From: Anaerovibrio sp. RM50
Lineage (GTDB): Bacteria; Bacillota; Negativicutes; Selenomonadales; Selenomonadaceae
Assembly (NCBI RefSeq): GCF_000622005.1
Contig: NZ_JHWV01000012.1
Location: forward strand, 48,731 to 112,730
Length of the DNA stretch: 64,000 bases
Direction of reading: 5' to 3'
This document shows, piece by piece, positions 34,427 through 43,270 of the stretch. The notes below the pieces were generated by a model. That model ran no database searches, was not told the DNA's origin, and was given only the letters and a program-made list of their open reading frames with translations. Both the position numbers and the translations under genes were made by a program. Each line of letters begins with the position of its first letter. Position 1 is the first letter of the stretch.

Positions 34427-37147
34427 CTACGCCACTTGCCGTCTTACTAGCTGGGCAAAAATTCCATTCTTGGCAACCAATTCCTCATAAGTGCCACATT
34501 CCGCCAAAGCGCCCTTGTCCATTACCAGAATCCTGTCACATTCCTTAATGGTGGACAGGCGATGGGCAATTACAAGACGTGTTGTTTTAAGCTTATTCAA
34601 ACTGTCAGTAACAATGGACTGGGTGCGATTGTCCAAGGCACTGGTGGCTTCATCAAATATTAATATGGCAGGCTTGGCCGCCAGGGCTCTGGCAATCATA
34701 ATACGCTGCCGCTGTCCCCCGGAAATATTATCGGAGCCTTCACTGATTACTGTCTGCATTCCCATAGGCATGGCACGGATATCATCAGCAATGCCCGCCG
34801 CTTCCGCAGCTGCCCAGGCATCGTCCTGGGTAAGGGCCGTCTGGCCCACAATATTGGTGAATATATCTCCCGACATAAGCTGGCCATTTTGCAATACCAC
34901 CCCCATTTGGGAACGGACAGAAGGTAATGACAGCTCTGCCAAAGACTGCCCGTCGTAATAAATAGCTCCGCTTCTCGGCTTCTCAAAGCCAAGGAGCAAA
35001 CGGACCAGGGTTGATTTGCCACAGCCGGAATGACCCACTATGGCCACATTTTCACCAGCTGAAATCTGGAAGCTGATGTCATGGAGCACGTCCTTTTTAT
35101 CCTCACCATAAGCAAAGGACAAATGGCTCACCTCAATATTTCCGGATAATGGATCAGCCTCCACCTTGTCAGTGGTATTCTCCGGTACTTCCTCCAATAT
35201 AGGACGCAAATTCTCTATATGAGGCTGTATTGAGAAAAATGTTCCAATCAACGGAATCACTGAATTCAATGTGCCATTAAAGGCGGTAAAAGCAGCCTCA
35301 AAGGCCAAAAACTGGGCATAGCCGATACCAATGACCACTTTTCCCGTTTCTGCAGCCGCATTTGACGAATCCTGCAGGCCATAAACTGCGAAATAATACA
35401 GAACCATGGTAAGAATAAATGGCTGGGCGGCACCTATAATACTATTATAGTTGTTCTGCCACCTTAATGCCAGATTCCAGCGCCATGTTTCGCCAAAAAC
35501 TTTGCTCCAGAGATTGTAGGCCTGCTCCTCTGCCCCATGAACCCGGAATTTCCCAAGCCCGGCAAATAACTGCTGAACCAGGCCCGCCTCAGCATTATTG
35601 GCGGCAATGAGCTTCCGCTGATAATACAGTACCCGCCAGTAAATCGCCACAGTAATGATACACCAAATAGCCCAAATGGCAATGGCCACAGCCGTCAGCT
35701 TTATACTGTACCAGCACATTAACAGCAGGCTCCAGAAGGAAAACACCGTATTGAACACAGTGGACACAAAATTTCCGCTTAATACTTCCTTTAGTGCTTC
35801 AAAGCCCCGCATACGGCTGGCCAGCTCACCAGTGGTAAATCTGCGGAAAAATTTCTCCGGCATATTCAGGAGACGTCCCCACAAAGCCGCTTCCACGGAC
35901 ATATCCAGACATGAACCAATACGTATCACCGACACGGCCCGTATCATACTGAGGGCAGCCATGGTAAAACTTGTTACCATAAGGACCTGGGTAACGGATA
36001 CCAGCCCCTCCCTGTCCAATATAGGGATAATATTTTGGAAAACTGTTTCAGTAATAACAGGAGTTATCAGTGGGATAATGCCCGCAAAAAAGCTTACCAC
36101 CAAAATAGTCCGATAATCTATCCTCCAGCACTGGCGGAACATAAATCTCAGCAAATCCTTAAGATTAAGTCTGCGCCTTGGAAAACCGGCATAGCACAGA
36201 AAAGCATCCATATCCAGATTATCCGCTTCCTCTGCAGTTATTTCAACCCCCTCGGGAATAGATCTGGTAATAAGTTTATATTTGCCAGGGGCCTGGGGTA
36301 TTATGGCCGCCATTTCCTTTTTTTCACCATAATATCCTATCATGGTGCCACAATCCTTGGCATACCAGTCTCTTTCCAGCTTTATGAGCCTTAGCTGCAC
36401 ATTGGCCTTCTGGGCCACCCGCCGAATGAGACCGATATTGTCCAGCTTCTTCACCGTTTCCGGAGGCAGACTTATATCCGACTGGCCCATACGCAGGGAT
36501 TTTTGCACCAGACGCATAATAAAGCTGGCTTCCTCCAGACTCTTGGTGCGCTGCTCTGTACTGCGCTCCTCATAGAATATTTCTTCTTCACCCAGCAGAT
36601 TATCAATGGCATCATCCACCAACCGCTTTTTCTGGTGATTAATAATAGCCTGACGCCGTTCCAGACGTTTGTCCGCAGACAAAAAGCGAATGCCCTGAAG
36701 CATGGAAAAAATACGCTGTTTTTCCTCAAAGCACTTTAATAAATCACTGGTGGAGGCAATATTCCCGTCCAGCTTCAAGCCCTCCTGGTCCAGACTGTTA
36801 TCACCCATATCAGCCAAGCGCTTTATCCATTTAATATGTGAAAGCTGCCTGAACCAGTCCTGCATTTGGCGGTGCAGCTCTTCCTTGGAAACATTGGCTA
36901 TGGTTTCTTCTTTAAGCTGACAGTCCTCCAGACCATATATGAGTATATCTATTTCACCAAATTCATCAAATGCGGGGAAAACTGCCTGTCCCGCCTTCAA
37001 TGAAAAAAGGTATTCCTGGCGATAGGATTCCTGGCCTGCTGTAACGGCATAGACCTCTATTATGCCATGCTGCACCAGCAAGTATTCATCTGCATTTTTC
37101 AATCGCCAGCGTTTTCCCGCTTGTAGTTCCATACCATCACAACTCAC
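34427..37147 (-). CDS. NHLP-type peptide export ABC transporter, second subunit
   Basis: A 906-residue fused permease-ATPase of the NHLM/NHLP bacteriocin system type. The N-terminal ~310 residues include a cyclic-nucleotide-binding-like domain (LLVQHGIIEVYAV, SLKAGQAVFPAFDE) instead of a peptidase. Six transmembrane helices follow (about 345-640), then the ATPase with Walker A GHSGCGKST, signature ISGGQRQR and Walker B ILIFDEATSALD. It pairs with the C39-peptidase transporter 8 bp upstream. The cargo is probably the divergent 61-residue double-glycine peptide. Confidence 0.9.
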   Translation of the reverse strand: MSCDGMELQAGKRWRLKNADEYLLVQHGIIEVYAVTAGQESYRQEYLFSLKAGQAVFPAFDEFGEIDILIYGLEDCQLKEETIANVSKEELHRQMQDWFRQLSHIKWIKRLADMGDNSLDQEGLKLDGNIASTSDLLKCFEEKQRIFSMLQGIRFLSADKRLERRQAIINHQKKRLVDDAIDNLLGEEEIFYEERSTEQRTKSLEEASFIMRLVQKSLRMGQSDISLPPETVKKLDNIGLIRRVAQKANVQLRLIKLERDWYAKDCGTMIGYYGEKKEMAAIIPQAPGKYKLITRSIPEGVEITAEEADNLDMDAFLCYAGFPRRRLNLKDLLRFMFRQCWRIDYRTILVVSFFAGIIPLITPVITETVFQNIIPILDREGLVSVTQVLMVTSFTMAALSMIRAVSVIRIGSCLDMSVEAALWGRLLNMPEKFFRRFTTGELASRMRGFEALKEVLSGNFVSTVFNTVFSFWSLLLMCWYSIKLTAVAIAIWAIWCIITVAIYWRVLYYQRKLIAANNAEAGLVQQLFAGLGKFRVHGAEEQAYNLWSKVFGETWRWNLALRWQNNYNSIIGAAQPFILTMVLYYFAVYGLQDSSNAAAETGKVVIGIGYAQFLAFEAAFTAFNGTLNSVIPLIGTFFSIQPHIENLRPILEEVPENTTDKVEADPLSGNIEVSHLSFAYGEDKKDVLHDISFQISAGENVAIVGHSGCGKSTLVRLLLGFEKPRSGAIYYDGQSLAELSLPSVRSQMGVVLQNGQLMSGDIFTNIVGQTALTQDDAWAAAEAAGIADDIRAMPMGMQTVISEGSDNISGGQRQRIMIARALAAKPAILIFDEATSALDNRTQSIVTDSLNKLKTTRLVIAHRLSTIKECDRILVMDKGALAECGTYEELVAKNGIFAQLVRRQVA

Positions 37148-37155
37148 TAAAAAAA

Positions 37156-39405
37156 TTATTTGCTGTCCCGCTCTTCAATCAGCCTGCGGTAAGGACCATC
37201 ATGACTCATCATATCACGATGACGTCCCCGCTCCACCACCTGGCCATTTTCCAGAACAATGATTTCATCTGCATCCCGAATGGTGGACAATCGATGGGCT
37301 ATAATAACACAGGCACAGCCCCGATGACGGATATTTGTAAGCACCTGCTCCTCCACAACGGGATCAAGAGCACTTGTGGCTTCGTCCAAAATCAACAGTG
37401 AAGGATTCACTGCAAGGGCCCGGGCTATTTCCAGACGCTGACGCTGTCCCCCGCTGAAATTCAGTCCGCTCTCTGCCACCTTGGCTTCATAGCCCCCGTC
37501 CAGCTGGAGAATATCATCGTGAATACAGGCGTCCATGGCCCCACGAATAATGTCGCTTTGCCTCAGTGAATCGTCAAAGAGGGATATATTCTGGGCTACA
37601 GTGCCCGTAATCTGGAAAATATCCTGATCCACTGCAGCCAAGGATGAGGTTATTACACTGCGTGGAAGCTTCCGACGGGGAATGCCGTCAAACATAACCT
37701 GCCCGTCCCATTCTTCATACAGCCCCGTAATAATCTTGGCCACGGTGGATTTGCCGCTGCCGGAGGAGCCTACTATGGCCACCCAGTGGCCAGGCTTTAA
37801 ATGAAGGTTAAAATCCTGTAATAAAGGTGGCTCCAATGGGCTGTAACCAAAGGATACATGCTCCATGGTCAGCGCACCGGACAACCGCTTTTTCCCTTCT
37901 TTTTTTGATGTACCATCTTTTTTTGATGTGCCCGACGATGTGTCGGCACCGCCCCTATATTCCTCACCCTCAGGGTAATTAAGGGTATCAATGCCATAGC
38001 ACCGCACATCATTCAGTCGCTGCATCTGCATTTCAGTGGTCTGCAGACTGGTATAAAGGGTCGTGAGATTATTAACAGGGGCCTGAAAATTTGTCATCAA
38101 ATGCTGGAAGGCCACAAACATACCTGCCGTCATGGCCCCGTCCATAATGGAAAAGCCTCCGAAGGTCATTATAAGAGCACCATTCAGCCCGGATAACAGG
38201 GTTGGCAGCATGGTCACAGACAGCATCCAAAGCTGGCTCTCCTGCATGCCATTTAACACCTTTGCCCTGTAGCCCGCCCATTTCATGAAGAAATCTCCTT
38301 CATTGCCATTGGCCTTGATGCTGTCAATCATAGTAAGACCATTTATGCTGACACCATATTCCTTGCCCGCGTCCTGCTGTATGCGCATGGCCAAATCCGT
38401 CAAATGGCGGCGGGTCAAAAACAGAACTCCCACATTCATCAGCAAAAAGGCTATACCAATCAGGGTAAGTATTACATTGTACTGCAACAGCAATATCAAA
38501 AAGAATATGGCTACAAATCCATCCAGCACAGCAGTGGCTGCACTGCCGGACAAAACACCGGCCACAGACTCATTCATACTGATGCGCCCCGCCACCTCAG
38601 CCGCATAACGCTGATGGAAAAACTGCATGGGCAGCCTCAATAAATGCCAGAAAAAACTTGATGAATCTGCCAGAGTCAGCTTCCGCTGCCAATGGGTCAG
38701 CAAAACAGAGCGAAGCCATGTAAGCACCGCCGACACAACAAAGGATACAGTCATGGCCAGGCACAGATTTGGCATCCAGTCAGGGTGCTTGCCAGTCAAA
38801 ATGTCATCCAAAAACATCTGACTGAACACCGGGGATGCCAGTCCGGGAATAATCATAAAAAGCCCCAGCAAAATGAGGAAGCACATGCCCCATTTATCCT
38901 GCCACAGCTTTTCCCCCACGGCCTTAAATACGTTGTAGCGATGGCCCTCGGGCTTAAAGCCCGGGCCGGGCTTAACGGAAAGGGCAATACCCGTATATGA
39001 GTATAGAAATTCCTCCCAGGTTACAGTACGACGGCCCATGCCCGGGTCATTGAGATATACCTTGTCCTTTATGATTCCTTCCAGAACCACAAAATGATTG
39101 AATTCCCAATGAATAATCAAGGGATAATCAGGCTCATCCCGGAGATTTTCCGCCTCCCAGCTGTAGCCGTGAACCTCGCAGTTACGGCTCCTTGCCGCCC
39201 GAAGCACATTGCTGGCCTTACTGCCGTCGCGGTTTACACCACATTCAGCCCGTAGCTTTTCAAGGGGAACCCACATACCATAATGGGCCAGAACCATGGC
39301 CAGACATGCAGCTCCGCACTCAGTGGCCTCCATCTGCAGCACCGTTGGCACCTTAACCCGGTTTCCCCCTCCTATATGAAGTTTCTCTAAAAATTCAAAG
39401 GCCAT
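37156..39405 (-). CDS. NHLP-type peptide export ABC transporter with C39 peptidase
   Basis: A 749-residue peptidase-permease-ATPase. The C39 domain has Q24, catalytic C30 (EATECGAACLAM), H104 (HWEFNHFVV) and D120 (YLNDPGMG), so it should cleave double-glycine leaders during export. Six membrane helices span about 165-450, and the ATPase has Walker A GSSGSGKST, signature FSGGQRQR and Walker B LILDEATSALD. A Ser/Lys/Gly-rich insert (GTSKKDGTSKKEGKK) precedes the ATPase. It is the processing component of the operon. Confidence 0.94.
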   Translation of the reverse strand: MAFEFLEKLHIGGGNRVKVPTVLQMEATECGAACLAMVLAHYGMWVPLEKLRAECGVNRDGSKASNVLRAARSRNCEVHGYSWEAENLRDEPDYPLIIHWEFNHFVVLEGIIKDKVYLNDPGMGRRTVTWEEFLYSYTGIALSVKPGPGFKPEGHRYNVFKAVGEKLWQDKWGMCFLILLGLFMIIPGLASPVFSQMFLDDILTGKHPDWMPNLCLAMTVSFVVSAVLTWLRSVLLTHWQRKLTLADSSSFFWHLLRLPMQFFHQRYAAEVAGRISMNESVAGVLSGSAATAVLDGFVAIFFLILLLQYNVILTLIGIAFLLMNVGVLFLTRRHLTDLAMRIQQDAGKEYGVSINGLTMIDSIKANGNEGDFFMKWAGYRAKVLNGMQESQLWMLSVTMLPTLLSGLNGALIMTFGGFSIMDGAMTAGMFVAFQHLMTNFQAPVNNLTTLYTSLQTTEMQMQRLNDVRCYGIDTLNYPEGEEYRGGADTSSGTSKKDGTSKKEGKKRLSGALTMEHVSFGYSPLEPPLLQDFNLHLKPGHWVAIVGSSGSGKSTVAKIITGLYEEWDGQVMFDGIPRRKLPRSVITSSLAAVDQDIFQITGTVAQNISLFDDSLRQSDIIRGAMDACIHDDILQLDGGYEAKVAESGLNFSGGQRQRLEIARALAVNPSLLILDEATSALDPVVEEQVLTNIRHRGCACVIIAHRLSTIRDADEIIVLENGQVVERGRHRDMMSHDGPYRRLIEERDSK

Positions 39406-39410
39406 TTATC

Positions 39411-40370
39411 TCACCGATTCCGCAGCCACTGGCTGAGTCTATAAAATACCTTTTCGATAGGTGGACGACGCTCAATAATAATGGAACCCGTGCAAAAGCT
39501 TCCCGCAGAAATTGGTTTATGTGGTCCCACAGCGGAGGTCCAGAGATATCCTGAAGGAGAATTTTCATCCCTTACCAGTATGAAGCGCACTTCCATTACC
39601 GCCCCCTGCCCACTGGCCAGCAGACGCTGAGATAAATCAGGATTCCCCACCTGATGTTCAATGGACTTTAATGATACGGGGTAATTTGATACAGTGCGAA
39701 CTACCCCCACCAAACTTCCTGATTCCTGTGCATCAACGCCGCTTGGCACTATCTGGATAGTCTGGCCTGTCTCTATACGCTTGCCCTTGTCCACTGGAAC
39801 ATAGAGCACTCCCATTAAATCAGAATTTTTTTGGGTCAGACGGATACTGCATAAAGGACTGCCGCTATCGATAATGCTGCCCTTGCGTACCATCATCTCA
39901 TCCACGATGCCATCGTAATCACTGATTACATCGCGGGACATTTGCTGCTTGTACAGCTTGGCCCGATATTGATATACCTGGCTTGAAGTATCCCGCATAC
40001 TGCCTGCCAGCTCCGATTCATATTTGGCTATATTGGTATCAGCGGACTGGTCTGGCTGTTCCAGACGGGCAACCAGATCACCCTTCTTCACCTGGGAGCC
40101 CTCCCGAACGTAAACATGGGCCACCTTGCCCCCCGCAACATGGGTAATGTTGGCCACACCCCCATAATCCAGAATCATGCCCATGCCATCGGCCCTGACA
40201 GTAAGGGAACCAAAAATTGACCATATAACAACGGACAACAACAATAATCCAACAGCCAATAACCCCATCCAGCCGATGGGGGTGGTTATGGGCAAAAGGG
40301 CGTCCAATCTGTCGGGAGAACGAAGTTTATCCAAAGCCGCTCGGCTAAAAAGCTTGCTACCATCTGTCAT
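39411..40370 (-). CDS. NHLP system secretion protein, HlyD-like adaptor
   Basis: A 319-residue single-pass membrane adaptor. A cytoplasmic N-terminus with SRAALDKLRSPDRLDALLP is typical of the NHLP secretion protein, followed by one helix (about 36-58), a lipoyl-like half-motif VYVREGSQVKKGDLVARLEQ, a helical hairpin and a beta barrel. It should bridge the ABC transporters to the cell envelope. It lies 5 bp upstream of the C39 transporter gene and 2 bp behind the second adaptor. Confidence 0.88.
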   Translation of the reverse strand: MTDGSKLFSRAALDKLRSPDRLDALLPITTPIGWMGLLAVGLLLLSVVIWSIFGSLTVRADGMGMILDYGGVANITHVAGGKVAHVYVREGSQVKKGDLVARLEQPDQSADTNIAKYESELAGSMRDTSSQVYQYRAKLYKQQMSRDVISDYDGIVDEMMVRKGSIIDSGSPLCSIRLTQKNSDLMGVLYVPVDKGKRIETGQTIQIVPSGVDAQESGSLVGVVRTVSNYPVSLKSIEHQVGNPDLSQRLLASGQGAVMEVRFILVRDENSPSGYLWTSAVGPHKPISAGSFCTGSIIIERRPPIEKVFYRLSQWLRNR

Positions 40371-40372
40371 GA

Positions 40373-41536
40373 TCAGTTATCCTCCAAGACAATGTCGATC
40401 TGTGTACCTTCTTCTATTCCCTCTGTATCTGAGGTAATAACTATATCACCGGCCTGAAGTCCATTTTTCACTTCAGCATATTTTCCATCGGTTACACCAA
40501 TTTCCACCTGGCGCACAGCCAGCCGACCATCTTCGTCCATCACAGCCACCTGATTTTTGTTTTCATTTATAAATGCACCAACTGGTACAGCAAGGCATTT
40601 ATGTGGTAAATTTGAGTGCAGGCGCAGCTTGCTGTACGCTCCCGGCTCCAGCAGCCCCACCCTGTTATCTATCTGCCATACCACCTGACGTATGGTGGCG
40701 GGTTCACTTAAATCAGGGGTAATCTTCTCCACCTTGGCACGGAAAATCTGCTCATCACCTAAATTACCCGTGGAAAAATTGGCTCCATAGGATTTCTGGA
40801 GTCCTCCCCCTTCGCTGATGGTCAGATCAAATTCCCGTCCAACAAAAAGACGCTTGGTATATACGTCATTCATGGCAACTGTAAAATTAAGACAAGAAAA
40901 ATCACCCACCAGGGCAACCGGGGTGCCGGCCTTCACATAGGCTCCCACCGCCTGATAAAGGCTTAATACCTCCCCTTCAATAGGAGAATTCACAATTTCC
41001 CTGGACTGCCTTATCAAAAGCTGCTCCTTTTGGGCCTCAAAATTGGCCAGACGGGCCTGGGCAGCCTTATATGAGGCCTCCGCCTCATCGAATCGCTCAT
41101 AGGAAATGGCATTGCTTTCAATAAGCTGACGATAGCGGTTATAGGTATTTCTCGCCTTGACCAGCTGGGCTTCCGCCTCATAAATATCACTGTCAGCCTG
41201 CCGAATTTTAAGGGGAATATCCTCGTCCAGCAGCTCCATAATAGGAGTACCCATGGCAACATGGCTGTTTTTCTCCACAAAGGTCTGCACAATACGGCCA
41301 TTCTCCAGGGCCACCACGTCAGTCATATCATTGGAGTACAGATTAACCAGATCCAGCTCCGCAATAGGCATAATATTTCGTTCCTGTATTTTCACACCGG
41401 TTAATGGTAAATGTCGGGTAGCCATCCGCTCAGCAATCTCATTTTCCCCGCGATTATTCAGATAAACACTGTAGCCAAACAATGTCACAATCAACGTTAT
41501 AATAATACCTACCCCTAAATAGAAGTATAATTTCAT
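40373..41536 (-). CDS. periplasmic adaptor (AcrA/HlyD family), first gene of the peptide export operon
   Basis: A 387-residue membrane-fusion protein: N-terminal anchor helix (about 3-24), lipoyl half IVQTFVEKNSHVAMGTPIME, a long alpha hairpin (about 105-175, ADSDIYEAEAQLVKARNTY), second lipoyl half NSPIEGEVLSLYQAVGAYVK and a C-terminal barrel. ATG 41536 follows GGGGA by six bases; the GTG 15 bases earlier overlaps it. Two different adaptors in one operon fit a diderm cell. No TolC-like outer-membrane gene is present in the window. Confidence 0.88.
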   Translation of the reverse strand: MKLYFYLGVGIIITLIVTLFGYSVYLNNRGENEIAERMATRHLPLTGVKIQERNIMPIAELDLVNLYSNDMTDVVALENGRIVQTFVEKNSHVAMGTPIMELLDEDIPLKIRQADSDIYEAEAQLVKARNTYNRYRQLIESNAISYERFDEAEASYKAAQARLANFEAQKEQLLIRQSREIVNSPIEGEVLSLYQAVGAYVKAGTPVALVGDFSCLNFTVAMNDVYTKRLFVGREFDLTISEGGGLQKSYGANFSTGNLGDEQIFRAKVEKITPDLSEPATIRQVVWQIDNRVGLLEPGAYSKLRLHSNLPHKCLAVPVGAFINENKNQVAVMDEDGRLAVRQVEIGVTDGKYAEVKNGLQAGDIVITSDTEGIEEGTQIDIVLEDN

Positions 41537-41636
41537 ATTAAATCCCCACAATTTTTTAAAATTTTTGTAATACTCCTGCCCCTAGTCCGTATGTTATGGT
41601 AAAATAAGAACTGTTAAAAAGATCGGAGTGAATATT

Positions 41637-41822
41637 ATGAGCATCCAGAATGAATTAATGAATACAGATTTCTCACACCTCAGCAAGGTAAAGACCAGTC
41701 TCAAGGCCCATCTCCACGAAATGCGCAAGCAGAAGAGAGAGCTCTCCTGGGAAGAACTGGACGAACTGGCTGCTGCCGGCGGTCAGAATCCGGCAAATCC
41801 TGTTCCGAAAAAAACTCTGTAA
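41637..41822 (+). CDS. double-glycine leader precursor peptide (bacteriocin/signal candidate)
   Basis: A 61-residue peptide, divergent from the NHLP-type export operon and 100 bp from its first gene. An amphipathic leader (KVKTSLKAHLHEMRKQKR) runs into LSWEELDELAAAGG, a textbook double-glycine site with acidic residues before it. C39 cleavage after G49 would release the 12-residue core QNPANPVPKKTL, which has three prolines, no cysteine or serine, and a basic end. No modification enzyme is adjacent. ATG 41637 follows CGGAG by eight bases; an earlier GTG overlaps that site. Function (antimicrobial, signal or adhesion) is unknown. Confidence 0.82.
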   Translation: MSIQNELMNTDFSHLSKVKTSLKAHLHEMRKQKRELSWEELDELAAAGGQNPANPVPKKTL

Positions 41823-41849
41823 TGAATTTTTGAGTATATTGGTTATATT

Positions 41850-41887
41850 GAAAGACTGTGGACAATCTTAATTGTCTGCAGTCTTTC
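41850..41887 (+). terminator. probable terminator after the precursor peptide
   Basis: GAAAGACTG...GACAA (41850-41865) pairs with TTGTC...CAGTCTTTC (41872-41887), then TATTT. The bases from here to 42079 are AT-rich and show nothing else recognisable. Confidence 0.7.
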
Positions 41888-42079
41888 TATTTAAACACCT
41901 TATTTAATATTATAGAAAAAATAATCATATTTTCCAAATTTTTTAAAATATTCCCCCCTTTTTTTCCTTCAAATTGAGCACTTTCACCATTCCCCACAGG
42001 AAACCTTACGCTAATCGTCAACAAAAATAATTAAAATGGCACAAGCTTGTCACCATACTTCTTGGAATTACGCCTTGAA

Positions 42080-42225
42080 TTATAACGCCATTGTTCAAAT
42101 TTTTCTTCTTTAGAAGAAAAATCTTCCAATTAGCGTTTCAACGAGCTGGGAGATATGTTCGCCAGCTGTTGTAGTTTGTTTTCCCCCACCTAAAGAGGTG
42201 GGGGACATCTTAAAGCTCGTTATAA
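42080..42225 (-). repeat. TTATAA-ended structured repeat, copy C (146 bp, reversed)
   Basis: Reverse orientation of copy A, with the perfect CCCCCACCT/AGGTGGGGG hairpin at one end and the TTTTTCTTCT/AGAAGAAAAA hairpin at the other. It sits between the precursor-peptide terminator and the promoter of the rubrerythrin-like gene, so here no gene starts at its right end. Confidence 0.85.
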
Positions 42226-42247
42226 GTAAGCACGTCATTCAAAAATA

Positions 42248-42261
42248 AATTGCACAAAATT
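42248..42261. promoter_or_regulatory. MarR-type operator, upstream copy
   Basis: AATTGCACAAAATT, followed by TAATTTTA. It resembles the operator at 42316-42329 in both the dyad and the AT-rich bases behind it, and lies 11 bp upstream of the -35 box. Confidence 0.6.
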
Positions 42262-42272
42262 TAATTTTATGC

Positions 42273-42301
42273 TTGACATTATTCCCAGCTTCGATTATGA
42301 T
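42273..42301 (+). promoter_or_regulatory. sigma-70 promoter of the rubrerythrin-like operon
   Basis: TTGACA (42273-42278), 17-bp spacer, TATGAT (42296-42301). It is bracketed by two similar operator sequences. Confidence 0.8.
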
Positions 42302-42315
42302 AAATACATCAAATC

Positions 42316-42329
42316 AATTGTACACAATT
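42316..42329. promoter_or_regulatory. MarR-type operator, downstream copy
   Basis: AATTGT-AC-ACAATT, six-base arms in perfect inversion, followed by TAATTTAAA. It lies just past the likely transcription start, an ideal place for repression by the MarR protein encoded second in the operon. Confidence 0.68.
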
Positions 42330-42355
42330 TAATTTAAAACAAGGAGATGCGTATT

Positions 42356-42772
42356 ATGAGTATTTTCGGAAAAACTAAGGGTACTGACATGGAACAGGTT
42401 ATTGAATATATGGCAAAGGCAGAGAGCGACGGGGCAATGATGTATCAGTTTCTGGCCCGTATGGCCAGAGAACAGGGCTTGCCTGATGTGGCCAAAAAGT
42501 TTTACAATATTGCTATGCAGGAGTCCATTCACTCCGGTTTCTTCTCAGCCTTAAACGCAAAGTATGACCAGAATTTCTGGCCATTAGTGGCTGAAATCCA
42601 GAAGCTTGAGGCCTCTGCAGATGAGAAGATGCCTGAAATGATCGAGGGCCTTCGCAAGCTTGGCGTTCATGAAGCAGCCGACGAATTGGATACCTTTATG
42701 GCCCAGGAAGTAAATCATGGCAAAATTTTGGCAGAGCTTTTAAAGGAGCATGCCCCGGAGCTTTGCAAATAA
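42356..42772 (+). CDS. rubrerythrin/ferritin-like diiron protein
   Basis: A 138-residue four-helix-bundle protein. Candidate iron ligands are E in YMAKAESDGAMMYQFLA, E and H in AMQESIHSGFF, and the second pair in AQEVNHGKILAE, the E-x2-H arrangement of ferritin-like proteins. There is no rubredoxin domain. It probably scavenges peroxide or oxygen in this anaerobe. ATG 42356 follows AAGGAG by nine bases. First gene of a short operon with MarR and VOC genes, under a strong promoter with operator sites. Confidence 0.82.
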   Translation: MSIFGKTKGTDMEQVIEYMAKAESDGAMMYQFLARMAREQGLPDVAKKFYNIAMQESIHSGFFSALNAKYDQNFWPLVAEIQKLEASADEKMPEMIEGLRKLGVHEAADELDTFMAQEVNHGKILAELLKEHAPELCK

Positions 42773-42812
42773 AATTTGCCGGGAATATCAATCACCCAAA
42801 GGAGATAATCAC

Positions 42813-43247
42813 GTGGCAAACTACGAACAGCTTAGACTCAGCAATCAGCTGTGCTTTCCATTATATGTATGCTCCAAGGAGGTAGTGCGCAAGTACAAGC
42901 CCCTTTTAGATGAACTGGACCTCACCTACACCCAGTACATTACCATGATGGCCATGTGGGAGCATGAGCAGCTTTCAGCCAAGGAATTGGGCACCATCCT
43001 CTATCTGGATTCCGGTACCCTGACCCCTGTGCTGAAAACCCTTGAAAAAAAGGGCTTCGTAGAGCGCCAGCGTTCCAAGGACGATGAACGTAGTCTCATA
43101 ATTTCCCTCACACAAGATGGAAAAGCTTTGCAGGACAGAGCTGCTTCCATTCCGGAGGCCATGGGCAAGTGCATTGATATGGATTTGGAGGATCTGCAGA
43201 CACTTCACAGACTCCTTCACAAATTCATGGATACGTCCATAAAATGA
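42813..43247 (+). CDS. MarR/OhrR-family regulator
   Basis: A 144-residue winged-helix repressor. LRLSNQLCFPLYVCSKEVVR contains a cysteine at the position used for peroxide sensing in OhrR, followed by LTYTQYITMMAMWE, the recognition segment LYLDSGTLTPVLKTLEKKG and the wing VERQRSKDDERSLIISLT. GTG 42813 follows AAAGGAG. The operators AATTGT-N2-ACAATT before the first gene suggest it represses its own operon until oxidised. Its stop overlaps the leader of the VOC gene. Confidence 0.88.
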   Translation: MANYEQLRLSNQLCFPLYVCSKEVVRKYKPLLDELDLTYTQYITMMAMWEHEQLSAKELGTILYLDSGTLTPVLKTLEKKGFVERQRSKDDERSLIISLTQDGKALQDRAASIPEAMGKCIDMDLEDLQTLHRLLHKFMDTSIK

Positions 43248-43270
43248 GAAAAGCAAAGGAGGAGTCCCCC

